A stretch of 64,000 nt of DNA from Parapedobacter tibetensis (GCF_024643205.1 NZ_JAMKQJ010000011.1:144673-208672), one strand, 5' to 3'; counted from the first letter of the stretch, positions 1-8,413 are shown. The notes: generated from the letters alone by a model not told the origin. A program made the numbers and translations.

Positions 1-764
1 ACTTGGCTTTGATCTGTGCCAAAATAAGAAAGCTGCAGGAAAAAACCGCCGATCAGTCCGCTCCAAAGGGTATACGGGTTATTCCAGTCAAAAGAGAGGT
101 CTATAGCGTTAGCCTTGCCAGATTTGCCCGCGATATGCAGGGCCTTGACCAGGCCAATATCTTTGGGCAGCATGTATACCACCATTATCCCTGCGGTCAA
201 CAACCCACCAAAGATGATGCTCATCTGTAACAGTTGGGTATACGATACGGCCTTGGTACCGCCATATACCGTATAAAGCACCACGAGTGCGCCAATGAAA
301 AGCGTCGTATAGGTGACATTAATCTGCAAAATGCTCGATAAGATGATAGCGGGAGCATAGATGGTAATTCCCGTTGATAGGCCCCGCTGGAGAAGAAATA
401 GGAAGGCTGTAAACGCGCGGGTGCGTACATCAAAGCGTTTTTCCAGAAATTCGTATGCCGTGAAAACACGTAGGCGATGAAAGATAGGCACAAATGAGAT
501 GCTCAACACGATCATGGCCAAGGGCAGGCCAAAATAAAATTGCACGAAACTCATGCCCGAGGAATAGGCCAAGCCCGGTGCGGAGAGAAAGGTAATAGCA
601 CTTGCTTGCGTGGCCATCACGGAAAGTCCAACATGGTACCATGGCAATGACTTGTTGCCTAGCAGATACCCATCGATATTCCGGATGCCTTTACTTTTGT
701 ACACCCCATAGGCGACAATCATTAGCAACGTGCAGAATAGCACAATCCAGTCTGTATTACTCAT
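1..764 (-). CDS. Sodium:solute symporter (SSS family), C-terminus cut by window edge
   Basis: The visible 254 codons encode an inner-membrane Na+/solute cotransporter of the SSS (LeuT-fold) family. The N-terminus reads MSNTDWIVLFCTLLMIVAYG, followed by the SSS-typical DGYLLGNKSLPWYHVGLSVM and ATQASAITFLSAPG. About six hydrophobic segments are visible before the gene runs off the left edge. The start ATG (762-764) overlaps the stop of a 39-residue membrane protein in an ATGA arrangement, so the two are translationally coupled. It is the last visible gene of an operon led by a PIG-L deacetylase, which suggests uptake of the deacetylated or de-esterified product. Substrate is unknown: SSS members carry sugars, amino acids or organic acids, and no substrate-specific motif is evident here. 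Confidence 0.9.
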   Translation of the reverse strand, partial: MSNTDWIVLFCTLLMIVAYGVYKSKGIRNIDGYLLGNKSLPWYHVGLSVMATQASAITFLSAPGLAYSSGMSFVQFYFGLPLAMIVLSISFVPIFHRLRVFTAYEFLEKRFDVRTRAFTAFLFLLQRGLSTGITIYAPAIILSSILQINVTYTTLFIGALVVLYTVYGGTKAVSYTQLLQMSIIFGGLLTAGIMVVYMLPKDIGLVKALHIAGKSGKANAIDLSFDWNNPYTLWSGLIGGFFLQLSYFGTDQSQ

Positions 765-880
765 CCGAAATAGCTAGTGAATAAGTAAAACAGCAGGATC
801 AGCACCAACAACCATAGCACCACAATCCAATAAAAGCGCTTCCAATTGCGGGCAAAGGGTGGCAATCCCTTATCGGTCAT
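761..880 (-). CDS. Single-pass membrane microprotein upstream of SSS symporter (39 aa)
   Basis: A 39-codon frame encodes MTDKGLPPFARNWKRFYWIV and then a strongly hydrophobic stretch (WLLVLILLFYLF) before its end. The short basic N-terminus followed by one membrane helix resembles the small accessory subunits found directly upstream of SSS symporters in other bacteria. I do not recognise an exact family. Its stop overlaps the symporter ATG by four bases, and its start lies within the 3' end of the upstream 68-codon gene. The chain of overlaps argues that this is a real coding frame. A role as a small symporter subunit or assembly factor is inferred from position only. Confidence 0.7.
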   Translation of the reverse strand: MTDKGLPPFARNWKRFYWIVVLWLLVLILLFYLFTSYFG

Positions 881-1076
881 GCTCGCGGCCTTTCAATAAT
901 ATATTGGCAAAAAAGGCGGCAAATAGCAAACCGATGATCGCCCCAACAATGGTGGCCATAAATGTTTCCTGGGTAACGCCACCTGTTAAGGCGCCGAACA
1001 CGGCCCCTAACAAAAAGAAAATGCCTTTCATGTTCTTTACACCATCCATGTGTTCTTCTGCTTGTTTCTCCTTCAT
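870..1076 (-). CDS. Small two-helix membrane protein (68 aa), function unknown
   Basis: The protein has a charged N-terminus (MKEKQAEEHMDGVKNMKG) and two hydrophobic, glycine- and alanine-rich helices at about residues 18-35 and 41-60, ending LLKGREHDR. It begins two bases after the stop of the PIG-L deacetylase and overlaps the start of the next microprotein by 11 bases, so it belongs to the same operon. The family is not recognised. It may help assemble the symporter or act as a membrane anchor, but nothing in the sequence decides this. Confidence 0.7.
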   Translation of the reverse strand: MKEKQAEEHMDGVKNMKGIFFLLGAVFGALTGGVTQETFMATIVGAIIGLLFAAFFANILLKGREHDR

Positions 1077-1078
1077 AG

Positions 1079-3556
1079 TTAATTGGGTTTGGCCAGCAAA
1101 TTTACAAATAATCTGTATGCGCCCGGTACACCAGCTGGCAATTGCCTAAAAAAAGCCAGCGATGTATAAACAAAGTTACCTTTGCCATAGGAGGCTATCA
1201 ATAGTGAACCATCGTTGGGCGACTCGCCTGGGTCGCCCATACGCAGTGGCCGGTCATACTGTGCATCCGAGTCACCCACGAAATACAGCCCCCTTTCCTG
1301 TATCCAGCCATCAAAGTCGGCTGCCGTGATTTTGTTGGGGTAATTCAACACGCGGCTGTTGGGGTTTACGATAGTGACTGGTGCCGTTTCGTCCGTCACC
1401 CGACTACGGGTGAGTGTAAGCGGGTAGGGGCCAAGTTCCGATACACCCAATCTACTGCTTACATTATATTGGATAAGCAGCGTGCCCCCATTTTCGACAT
1501 ATTTAAATAGGTGAGGCTGCATATACCGCATGCGTCCATTTATATTGTATATGCGTATTCCGGCTACTATGGCGTCATATTGCGAAAGGTTTCCCGACAG
1601 TACGTCCTGTTCTCCTAACATGTCCACCTGTAGACCGATTTCTCGTAAAGCTTGGGGCACCAAATCGCCTGCACCCGGCAGGTAGCCAATACGGGTAGCT
1701 GAGGTTCCCGTTTCCACCTTGCTGAGCCGAGCGGCGGCAGTGGGGAACCAAGTGATGTGTGGGATATGCTCATGAGATATGGAGCGGATTGTATTGGCCG
1801 ATTCCGTGGAGCTTGCATATTGCAATTCGACGCTTAGTGAATCGGTTAGCGACGCGTCTTCTGGTGGGTATATAGTGAAATGCGAAACGATTTCCTCCTC
1901 TTTTGATAAAAAATCCAATGCAAGTTGTTGGGGTTCGGCTTTCCAACCTTGTGGTAAGCGCAATACGGCAGTGGCCGACACCTTTTCTTGCGCATGCGAA
2001 ATAAACACCACTTCAAGGGATTTGGGTTCCTCACCATTAAAAATCAAGGCTTTTTGGCTGAGGTTGGCGGTCACTTGGGGAGCAATGACTAAGGGTTCAT
2101 ATACCTCACCCCGAACGGGATGCGTGTATTTGAACACGATTGGGCGCTCGAATGCTATTTCTTTTCCATTGATATTCAAGGCTATATTGGTCGTGGGATT
2201 GTCATGATTTTCGGGTAGGCCAATGTCCTCCTGCTTTTCGACGATGAAGCTTCCCACGCCATGCGGCTGGCGGAGCCAGTAAGGTTGGGTGATGCTACTG
2301 GCAGTATAAGTGGATGGATGCTGGTACTGCTCGTTGATTTCCAGCTCCGTCTGTTTTGACGTATCTGAACGCTCGGTCCCTTTTGTCCACACGTTTTGTA
2401 CAGACACACTAACATCGGGTCTCCGTACGATGAAGGCAGTGCTAATGGGAATTTGTTCACCCACGGCAAATTTTGCGGCCGGCGCATAGCTTTCAAACCA
2501 AATCCCGCCACAGGCTAAAATCAAGTTCTTGATTTCTGTAGTCTTTTGTATTTTCCAATACTCGTCATCCAAGGCTTCCACGGCGCTGAGCAAGGCGATC
2601 AATCCATTGATGGACCTTTCTGGACGCTCCATGTCAAAATCTTCGAGTATGCTCGCGACGGACTGCTGGATGTTTTCACCCCCCTTAATCCGCTTCCATG
2701 AGGTTTCTATACCGTCAAAAAGCGTTTGCTGGGGTGCATCGCCTTGCAATACCTCAAACCGTTCAATGATGTTCCCACGTTGCCGCGCCGCCCCAAAGCC
2801 TTGGCTTTTATGGTTTGACCGGCTTTCTGCGGCAATTTCGCCATAGGATTGGCCAAGGAGTGGATTATAGTCGCCAATGTTTACGATAAAATGTTCAGAG
2901 GAAGGCGGAGATCCCTGGAAAAAACTGGAGGTATTCCAAAGTAGCCGCTTGGCTCGCCATACCGATACCTCTGTGAGTTGCTCGGGGAAGCTATTGGGAT
3001 CCGCCGCTGCTTTGAATGCTTCAATAGCGAGTATCGCAGAGGCTTGGTGGTGGCCGTGTCCGGCCCTTTCATCAGACGGGAAGCGCGTAATGATGACGTC
3101 CGGTCTGAATTTCCGGATCACCCATACGGCATCGGCAAGGATATCTTCCCGACCCCAAAAGCGAAACGTCTCGTCATGGGTTTTGGAAAAACCAAAGTCG
3201 TTGGCCCGAGAGAAAAACTGCTCTCCGCCATCTCTGCGTCGCGCTGCAAGCAGCTCTTTTGTACGGATCAGGCCTAGCTCTTCGGCTTGTTCAGTACCGA
3301 TGAGGTTTTGCCCCCCATCGCCACGTGTGAGGGAAAGGTATCCGGTACGGTATAGCTTTTCTTTGGCCAACCAAGCAATCAGCCGTGTATTTTCGTCATC
3401 AGGATGTGCTGCAAAATACAATACCGAACCCAATGTGTTCAACTGTTTGATCGCTTGTTTGATTTCGCCGGCATGATATGGGCGCTGCGTTTGAGCGAAG
3501 GATAGGGTGGATATAAAAAGGAGAAAAAGAGCTGACGGTAAAAATCGTATATTCAT
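1079..3556 (-). CDS. Secreted PIG-L (LmbE-like) family deacetylase with C-terminal accessory domains
   Basis: Residues 1-21 form a signal peptide ending in SFAQ. Residues about 40-250 form a PIG-L/LmbE metal-dependent N-acetyl-sugar deacetylase domain: AHPDDE (residues 50-55) and HGHH (167-170) supply the zinc ligands, and DGGQNLIG is also typical. The middle (about 490-590) looks like an NPCBM-associated beta-sandwich. The last 200 residues (RIGYLPGAGDLVPQALREIG, then YVENGGTLLIQYN) resemble a glutamine-amidotransferase-like or ThuA-like fold. At 825 residues it is the long Bacteroidota version of the family. It heads an operon with two membrane microproteins and an SSS symporter, so it probably deacetylates an extracytoplasmic amino-sugar compound that is then imported. 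The exact substrate is not evident. Confidence 0.88.
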   Translation of the reverse strand: MNIRFLPSALFLLFISTLSFAQTQRPYHAGEIKQAIKQLNTLGSVLYFAAHPDDENTRLIAWLAKEKLYRTGYLSLTRGDGGQNLIGTEQAEELGLIRTKELLAARRRDGGEQFFSRANDFGFSKTHDETFRFWGREDILADAVWVIRKFRPDVIITRFPSDERAGHGHHQASAILAIEAFKAAADPNSFPEQLTEVSVWRAKRLLWNTSSFFQGSPPSSEHFIVNIGDYNPLLGQSYGEIAAESRSNHKSQGFGAARQRGNIIERFEVLQGDAPQQTLFDGIETSWKRIKGGENIQQSVASILEDFDMERPERSINGLIALLSAVEALDDEYWKIQKTTEIKNLILACGGIWFESYAPAAKFAVGEQIPISTAFIVRRPDVSVSVQNVWTKGTERSDTSKQTELEINEQYQHPSTYTASSITQPYWLRQPHGVGSFIVEKQEDIGLPENHDNPTTNIALNINGKEIAFERPIVFKYTHPVRGEVYEPLVIAPQVTANLSQKALIFNGEEPKSLEVVFISHAQEKVSATAVLRLPQGWKAEPQQLALDFLSKEEEIVSHFTIYPPEDASLTDSLSVELQYASSTESANTIRSISHEHIPHITWFPTAAARLSKVETGTSATRIGYLPGAGDLVPQALREIGLQVDMLGEQDVLSGNLSQYDAIVAGIRIYNINGRMRYMQPHLFKYVENGGTLLIQYNVSSRLGVSELGPYPLTLTRSRVTDETAPVTIVNPNSRVLNYPNKITAADFDGWIQERGLYFVGDSDAQYDRPLRMGDPGESPNDGSLLIASYGKGNFVYTSLAFFRQLPAGVPGAYRLFVNLLAKPN

Positions 3557-3560
3557 GGTT

Positions 3561-3568
3561 TAAAGATA
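3561..3568 (-). promoter_or_regulatory. Candidate -7 box for the PIG-L operon, 4 nt from the ATG
   Basis: Read on the minus strand, TATCTTTA matches the Bacteroidota -7 consensus TAnnTTTG at seven of eight positions. Only four bases (AACC) separate it from the PIG-L start codon. Transcription would then begin at or next to the ATG. No convincing -33 TTG was found. Confidence 0.35.
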
Positions 3569-3669
3569 ATGCATTATATGTATATCCTTATATAGGGAAA
3601 GCATGAATGGCGCTGTCTTCACATAAATTTTACGTTTGATGGCCCTTGGTTTATGAGTATTACCCATAC

Positions 3670-3697
3670 AAAAGCCGTCCCGATCTATCGGGACGGC
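3670..3697 (-). terminator. Rho-independent terminator after the thioredoxin operon
   Basis: The sequence forms an 11-bp GC-rich stem (GCCGTCCCGAT paired with ATCGGGACGGC, two-base apex). On the minus strand it is followed directly by TTTTGTATGG. The plus strand has no T-run after it, so it acts for leftward transcription. Confidence 0.75.
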
Positions 3698-3919
3698 CCT
3701 TGCAAATTAACAATTAAAAAAATCATTTAAATCTTAAAACCTCCGCTTTTACAACCACCAAAAATAACAAATGATTGCTCTGACTAAAAATCTGTAAAAT
3801 CCGATTTTAAGAAGTTAACCTTTAACAAGGGTAAAGTTACGACAATATGCGGCTAAGCGTAAGGGTAAGCGCGGACAAGTTTTCAACAAAAACTTTGTTT
3901 TTAACATTCCGCGGCCCAT

Positions 3920-4177
3920 TCACTTATCTATCGAACCGAGTACGCGTTTCATAAATATATTGAGGGCCTCTTTCCTTTCCATGCCTTCTTTTACCAGCTT
4001 ATCCACTTCCACGGCACCGTACATATTTGAAATCAGTTCGCCCAATACATCCAGTTCTTCATCTTTCAATGAAGGCACTTCAGTGAGCGATTCAAGCGTT
4101 TCAATGGTTTCAAGGACATAATCCTGGTCATTTTGCGCAATGAACTCAACTAGGTGCTTAATTATGGGCAACTTCAT
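3920..4177 (-). CDS. Small conserved Bacteroidota protein beside thioredoxin (DUF6952-like)
   Basis: The 85-residue acidic, helical protein (MKLPIIKHLVEFIAQNDQDY at the N-terminus, MKRVLGSIDK at the C-terminus) has no signal peptide and no cysteine. It overlaps the 3' end of the thioredoxin gene by 20 bases, and the peroxiredoxin gene lies just upstream, so it is probably co-expressed for oxidative-stress defence. I believe this matches the family called DUF6952, which accompanies thioredoxin in this phylum, but that name is from memory. No activity can be assigned. Confidence 0.72.
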   Translation of the reverse strand: MKLPIIKHLVEFIAQNDQDYVLETIETLESLTEVPSLKDEELDVLGELISNMYGAVEVDKLVKEGMERKEALNIFMKRVLGSIDK

Positions 4178-4472
4178 TAAACAAATCGATTAAAGGATCA
4201 AATTTATTCGTCTGCACCTGATTGACCAACTTGCCCCCTTTGAATGCCGCAAAAGTAGGAAGGTTATTTACATTGGCCAGTTGCCTTGATTGAGGGAACC
4301 GTTCTGCATCGGCAATGACAAAGGGAATCTTTTCGTTTTCCGAGGCCAATTTCTTGAACTTCGGTTTCATGATTTTGCAATTGCCGCACCATGTGGCGGA
4401 ATATTGCACCACTACCATATCGTTGTCTTTCACGATATCGGCAAGGTTATCGCTATCCAATTCTTGAAACAT
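4158..4472 (-). CDS. Thioredoxin-family protein with WCGNC active site
   Basis: This 104-residue cytosolic thioredoxin fold carries the redox motif WCGNCK with cysteines at residues 29 and 32, instead of the classical WCGPC, and the cis-proline segment NNLPTFAAFKGG. It probably reduces the adjacent 2-Cys peroxiredoxin encoded 51 bases upstream on the same strand. The downstream small gene overlaps its end. The Asn in place of Pro between the cysteines is expected to change the redox potential compared with standard TrxA. Size and motifs make the family call secure; the partner is inferred from context. Confidence 0.9.
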   Translation of the reverse strand: MFQELDSDNLADIVKDNDMVVVQYSATWCGNCKIMKPKFKKLASENEKIPFVIADAERFPQSRQLANVNNLPTFAAFKGGKLVNQVQTNKFDPLIDLFNEVAHN

Positions 4473-4523
4473 ATTGTAATTAAAATAAAAATGTGTACCC
4501 TGGAATAGGTGTATTGTGATAAA

Positions 4524-5168
4524 TTAGCTCAATGAGATTTGACTGGCCAAGTAGTTGGCTACACCATCACGTGAAGCGTTCATGGCTTCTTTGCCTTCCT
4601 CCCAATTAGCGGGGCATACTTCGCCGAATTTTTGCACATGAGCGTAGGCGTCGATTAGGCGGAGATATTCTTTCACATTGCGGCCTACCGGCATATCGTT
4701 TACACTTTCGTGAAACACCTTGCCATCCTCATCAATGAGGTAAGTAGCACGGAAAGTCACATTTGAACCTTCGAAGATGTAGCCAAATTCGTCACTTTCT
4801 TTTTCTTCACCTTCCAATATACCTAATACACGGGATAGGTTACGGTTGGTATCGGCTAGGATGGGATAGGTTACGCCTTCGATTCCACCATTATCCTTTG
4901 CGGTGTTCAACCAAGCAAAGTGCACCTCGTTCGTATCGCATGATGCACCGATAACGATGGTATTGCGTTTTTCAAATTCGGGCAATGCTTCTTGGAAGGC
5001 ATGTAGTTCAGTGGGGCACACAAAGGTAAAATCCTTAGGGTACCAGAACAGCAGCACTTTTTTTCCGTTTTTAGTGGCTTCTTCAAAAATGTTGATAGAC
5101 AGATTGTCGCCAAGGTAATCAATTGCATCAACCGTAATGCTTGGGAATTTTTTTCCTGTAAAACTCAT
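4524..5168 (-). CDS. Typical 2-Cys peroxiredoxin (AhpC/Prx1 type)
   Basis: The 214-residue protein reduces hydrogen peroxide and organic peroxides. The peroxidatic cysteine is Cys51 in FVCPTELHAF and the resolving cysteine is Cys185 in EVCPANW. I chose the ATG at 5168 because it gives the family-typical N-terminus MSFTGKKFPSITVDA; an 11-residue extension upstream looks like untranslated leader. It leads a minus-strand group with a thioredoxin and a small helical protein, a sensible peroxide-reduction unit. A Bacteroidota -7 box lies 30 bases upstream of the start. Confidence 0.95.
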   Translation of the reverse strand: MSFTGKKFPSITVDAIDYLGDNLSINIFEEATKNGKKVLLFWYPKDFTFVCPTELHAFQEALPEFEKRNTIVIGASCDTNEVHFAWLNTAKDNGGIEGVTYPILADTNRNLSRVLGILEGEEKESDEFGYIFEGSNVTFRATYLIDEDGKVFHESVNDMPVGRNVKEYLRLIDAYAHVQKFGEVCPANWEEGKEAMNASRDGVANYLASQISLS

Positions 5169-5198
5169 AGTTATGTATCCATTAAAAATTTGACACCG

Positions 5199-5206
5199 CA
5201 AAGGTA
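5199..5206 (-). promoter_or_regulatory. -7 box of the peroxiredoxin promoter
   Basis: TACCTTTG on the minus strand matches TAnnTTTG exactly and lies 30 bases upstream of the peroxiredoxin ATG. A TTC rather than TTG occurs about 17 bases further upstream, so the -33 element is weak. Confidence 0.55.
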
Positions 5207-5368
5207 CAGTTTATCTCCATGTCGAATTATCGTTTTTGTCAATAGGCCATATAAATCCTCTATGGCTTGGTATTTTTGAAATTGAAATTACAATCACCGA
5301 ACATCGTCACCGGAAATCTTTTTTCGGTTTATTTACATAAAAGCTTATTTTTGCCCCAAAGTAATTCT

Positions 5369-5440
5369 GGCCCTGTAGTTCAACGGATAGAATAGAAGTT
5401 TCCTAAACTTTAGATATGGGTTCGATTCCCGTCGGGGCTA
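5369..5440 (+). tRNA. tRNA-Arg (CCU)
   Basis: The acceptor stem GGCCCTG pairs with CGGGGCT (two G-U pairs), the anticodon stem GAAGT pairs with ACTTT, and the loop TTCCTAA presents anticodon CCT, which reads AGG. The T-arm is ATGGG-TTCGATT-CCCGT. The discriminator is A and the 3' CCA is not encoded. A terminator hairpin follows within five bases. Confidence 0.93.
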
Positions 5441-5444
5441 CCTA

Positions 5445-5487
5445 CGGGACATTTGACTTAAATTGTCATTTGTCCCGATTTTTTTTG
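5445..5487 (+). terminator. Rho-independent terminator of tRNA-Arg
   Basis: CGGGACATTTGAC pairs with GTCATTTGTCCCG, with a mismatch region in mid-stem, and is followed by ATTTTTTTTG. It lies directly downstream of the tRNA, as expected for a single-tRNA transcript. Confidence 0.85.
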
Positions 5488-5611
5488 ACTCCAATTCATT
5501 GTTAATCAATAATATAAGGCATCAAGCGTAAAAGTTGACTAATGCTACGGGCCTGAACAGAATTAAACTGTAAACGGAGCGATTTTTGTTTTGTTAAAGA
5601 AAAACGTTGCT

Positions 5612-6520
5612 ATGAAAAATTTAGCTGTTTATCTCATTTTATGTGTTTGTATAGCACAGACATCCTGCAAAAAAGATAAAAAATTATCCGTCGATGCCCA
5701 GGTGCTTACTGATATCAGTTTTGGTGAGGACCCTAAGCAAAAAATGGATGTGCATCTCCCTGAGAGTAGAAATGAACAGACACCTGTTGTAGTGATGCTA
5801 CATGGTGGCGGGTTTGTGGCTGGCGACAAGACAGCGTTTTCTGCGCGTGCGCAGCAGCTTGCTGCCAAAGGTTTTGTGGTACTTAATGTCAACTACCGGC
5901 TGGTGAGCATCGATGGTGTGTTTAGCAACCCTATTGTGCACAAGCCCAGTCCTGTAAAGATTTCAGATCAACTAAACGACATTGCGGCGGCTGTTAATCT
6001 GGCTGCTTCTAAAAGCGGCGAATGGCGGATGAGTAACGATAAATGGTCCATAGCCGGACATAGTGCAGGTGCAACATTAGCCTTGCTTTATGCTTATGGT
6101 GATAAAAATACCGGCGGGCGGGTTAAGGTGGCAGCCAATTGGGCCGGTGCTACCAACTTTGCTTTTCAAGACGAATCGGAAGTAGAGCAACTCGACCCGA
6201 GAATTGCCGAGATCATCTACCGCGCAGTAGGCGCAGAACCTGTACAGGCCAATATACCGGCTTACATGGCTGTCAGCCCCATGTGGCTGGCTATTCAGGG
6301 TAGGGGGTTGGCAACTATCAATATCCGTCCCGAGTTCAATAATGTTGGTGATCTTCCTGATGGAAGCAAAGTGGAATATCAGAAGTTTACCCAGGTACTG
6401 AACGATAAAGGCGTAACCAATAAATGGGTAGAGGTTGCCGGTGCCGATCATGGATTTTCCAAAGCAGGCAACTGGGACCTGGTCATGAATGAAACTGCCG
6501 CATTTTTTAACTCAAATTAG
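5612..6520 (+). CDS. Lipoprotein alpha/beta-hydrolase (esterase/lipase, COG0657-like)
   Basis: The N-terminus is a lipoprotein signal with Cys19 in AQTSCKKDKK. The body is an alpha/beta hydrolase of the hormone-sensitive-lipase or BD-FAE type: oxyanion-hole motif HGGG (residues 64-67), nucleophile elbow GHSAGA with Ser151, and a late histidine at about residue 280 in GADHGF. It most likely hydrolyses a small carboxylic ester at the cell envelope. The ATG at 5612 was chosen because an upstream TTG would place extra residues before the signal peptide. The gene stands alone between tRNA-Arg and a repeat-bearing gap, which may suggest acquisition at the tRNA, but its base composition is not clearly different. 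Substrate is unknown. Confidence 0.85.
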   Translation: MKNLAVYLILCVCIAQTSCKKDKKLSVDAQVLTDISFGEDPKQKMDVHLPESRNEQTPVVVMLHGGGFVAGDKTAFSARAQQLAAKGFVVLNVNYRLVSIDGVFSNPIVHKPSPVKISDQLNDIAAAVNLAASKSGEWRMSNDKWSIAGHSAGATLALLYAYGDKNTGGRVKVAANWAGATNFAFQDESEVEQLDPRIAEIIYRAVGAEPVQANIPAYMAVSPMWLAIQGRGLATINIRPEFNNVGDLPDGSKVEYQKFTQVLNDKGVTNKWVEVAGADHGFSKAGNWDLVMNETAAFFNSN

Positions 6521-7000
6521 CCAACCGATATTTGTGTTTCTATTCCTGATTGGCGCATTATGTCCGGATTATCTCCTATTCAGATATGGAATGACCTCCG
6601 GTCAACAAGTGGGTAGTAAACCGCGTGTTAGTTCCCATGAGGGTTACATACCCGCTTTACGATGCGTAGAGCAGGTTTTTACTTTAAGCGTTTCAAAACA
6701 TCATCATGCAGGCCTTGGGTCGGATACGGTAAAACAGATCAAGGGCAAATTATCTGCCGGCTTGGCACATCAATTGGACTATACAATCCTACAAAAATGT
6801 ATAGCCATGAAACGCGATAAATTTACACTTCCTGTACTAATAGCTTGTTTATTAGTCGTATTGGTTCTTTTGGGCTCTTTTTCTGCATAGCACCAAAGAT
6901 TTAATCATCCAAACAGGAGTAAAAGGGTGGCATATGCCAAATTAATGCCCTCATAGAAAACACCTGATTATGTATAAGATAACCACAAGGTGTAGCCGGA
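6521..7000. other. 480-bp gap with degraded repeat and a possible 27-aa hydrophobic peptide
   Basis: There is no supported gene. Positions 6573-6647 match a repeat near 54.2 kb. A 27-codon frame at 6807-6890 (+) encodes MKRDKFTLPVLIACLLVVLV and a few more residues. It would be a single-helix membrane peptide, but without homology or a ribosome site I leave it as a possibility. A longer frame from 6489 crossing the repeat is probably chance. Confidence 0.45.
6573..6647. repeat. Degraded copy of dispersed repeat (other copy 54213-54375)
   Basis: The segment contains GGAATGACCTCCGGTCAACA, then AGTGGGTAGTAAACCGCG, and TGTTAGTTCCCATGAGGG. All occur at 54.24-54.37 kb with few substitutions, but here about 70 bases between the last two blocks are deleted, and about 18 bases near the left end are missing. 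The two flanking blocks CTCCTATT and GGGYTAC are also shared, so the similarity is not a chance word match. Confidence 0.7.
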
Positions 7001-8413
7001 TTACACATCCTGTAACCCAAAATACGCCTTTGCATTGTGGTAGCAGATATCCTGTATGATTTTACCGGTCCATTGAACATCATCTGGAATCAATCCGTTA
7101 TTGATGTCCCTGGCAAAAAGGTTGCAAAGCAACCGCCTGAAATATTCATGCCGTGAATAGGATAGAAAACTACGTGAATCTGTAAGCATGCCCACAAAGC
7201 AACTGATTAGTCCGATATTAGACAAGGTATCCATTTGCTGAGTCATGCCATCCAATTGGTCCAAAAACCACCAGCCGGATCCAAATTGCATTTTTCCTTT
7301 TGTGCCCTCGGCTTGGAAATTCCCCATCATAGCTGCAAACACGGCATTGTCTGCGGGGTTGAGGTTATAGATAATCGTCTTTGCCAATCGGCCCTCGGCT
7401 TCCAGGGCATTGAAAAACTGCGACATGTTTTCAGCCTGCTGGAAATCGCCAATAGAGTCAAATCCTGTGTCAGGGCCGAGTTCTCGCAATCTGCGACTGT
7501 TGTTATTACGCAGGGGGCCGAGGTGGAACTGCTGCACCCATTCTTTATCGTGATATAGTTTGCAGAGTTCTAAGAGCACCGTATAGGTAAACGCCTCTTC
7601 ATGCGCCGCCGCCAAGTGGTCATCTCCGGCAAGCACTTGTTTGAACACTTCATTCAGTTTGGCAGGGGATGCAGTGGCTTTCGGCAGATGGCTCAGCCCA
7701 TGGTCGGCGATGCGACATCCATGGCTATGGAAATAATATAGCCTATTCCATAATGCATCCAGCAGCGTATCCAAATCTACAATCGCCACGCCACTGCTTG
7801 ATTGTAGCCTTTCGATATAATCCCGATAATCATCGCCTTTGCTCAGTTGGAACACTTTGTCTGGCCTAAATGTGGGAAGGATCTTCGTTTCAAACCCGGA
7901 TTGGGCGATTGACTGATGGTGCTCGAGGCTATCCGTGGGGTCATCCGTGGTGCCTACCATTTCTACTTGAAAATGCCGAAGCAGACCGCGTGGCGTAAAC
8001 TCAGGGATTTGCAGTTGGGGCAGTGTGCGATCAAAAATGGCGTCGGCATTGCTGGCATCTAGTAGTTCGGTAACGCCAAATGGGTTTTTTAGCTCCATAT
8101 GGGTCCAATGGTACAATGGGTTGCGTAAAGTGTAAGGCACAGCCTCGGCCCACTTCTTAAATTTCTCCCGGTCATCTGCATCGCCGGTGATATACTGCTC
8201 TGGAATACCCAATACCCGTTGTGCACGCCATTTATAGTGATCGCCGGCCAACCAAATATGGGTAATGTTTCTGAAATTTTCGTTGGAAGCCACCGCATCC
8301 GGTGGCAGGTGTGAGTGATAGTCAATAATGGGCAATTTCTTGGCATAGTCATGATAAAGCTTTTCAGCCGTGCTGGACTGTAGCAAGAAATTGTCAGTTA
8401 GAAAATAAGCCAT
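7001..8413 (-). CDS. uxaC: Glucuronate isomerase
   Basis: The 470-residue cytosolic enzyme converts D-glucuronate to D-fructuronate and D-galacturonate to D-tagaturonate. The family signature DYHSHLPPDAVA near residue 32, the internal WTHMELKNPFGV, and the C-terminal LTDSRSFLSYSRHEYFRR are characteristic of UxaC in the amidohydrolase superfamily. Length equals the usual 465-475. It is the third gene of a leftward operon after the SDR fructuronate reductase and uxuA (36-bp gap), together giving the complete route from glucuronate to 2-keto-3-deoxygluconate. No uronate transporter, KDG kinase or KDPG aldolase is adjacent. Confidence 0.96.
   Translation of the reverse strand: MAYFLTDNFLLQSSTAEKLYHDYAKKLPIIDYHSHLPPDAVASNENFRNITHIWLAGDHYKWRAQRVLGIPEQYITGDADDREKFKKWAEAVPYTLRNPLYHWTHMELKNPFGVTELLDASNADAIFDRTLPQLQIPEFTPRGLLRHFQVEMVGTTDDPTDSLEHHQSIAQSGFETKILPTFRPDKVFQLSKGDDYRDYIERLQSSSGVAIVDLDTLLDALWNRLYYFHSHGCRIADHGLSHLPKATASPAKLNEVFKQVLAGDDHLAAAHEEAFTYTVLLELCKLYHDKEWVQQFHLGPLRNNNSRRLRELGPDTGFDSIGDFQQAENMSQFFNALEAEGRLAKTIIYNLNPADNAVFAAMMGNFQAEGTKGKMQFGSGWWFLDQLDGMTQQMDTLSNIGLISCFVGMLTDSRSFLSYSRHEYFRRLLCNLFARDINNGLIPDDVQWTGKIIQDICYHNAKAYFGLQDV

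Larger units (their letters stand above)
3557..3919. other. 363-bp intergenic region between PIG-L and thioredoxin operons
   Basis: No convincing protein-coding frame was found. The left part should hold the promoter of the PIG-L operon. A strong hairpin at 3674-3697 followed by T residues on the minus strand ends transcription from the right. The 220 bases between that hairpin and the stop of the DUF6952-like gene are AT-rich and long for a plain 3' UTR, so a small RNA ending at the hairpin is possible. I see no canonical promoter that would decide this. Confidence 0.5.

Noticed and set aside
6489..6890. Open frame of 133 codons (+) overlapping the esterase end
   Set aside because: It runs through the dispersed repeat and has no family features or ribosome site; the composition changes along it. 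It is most likely chance.
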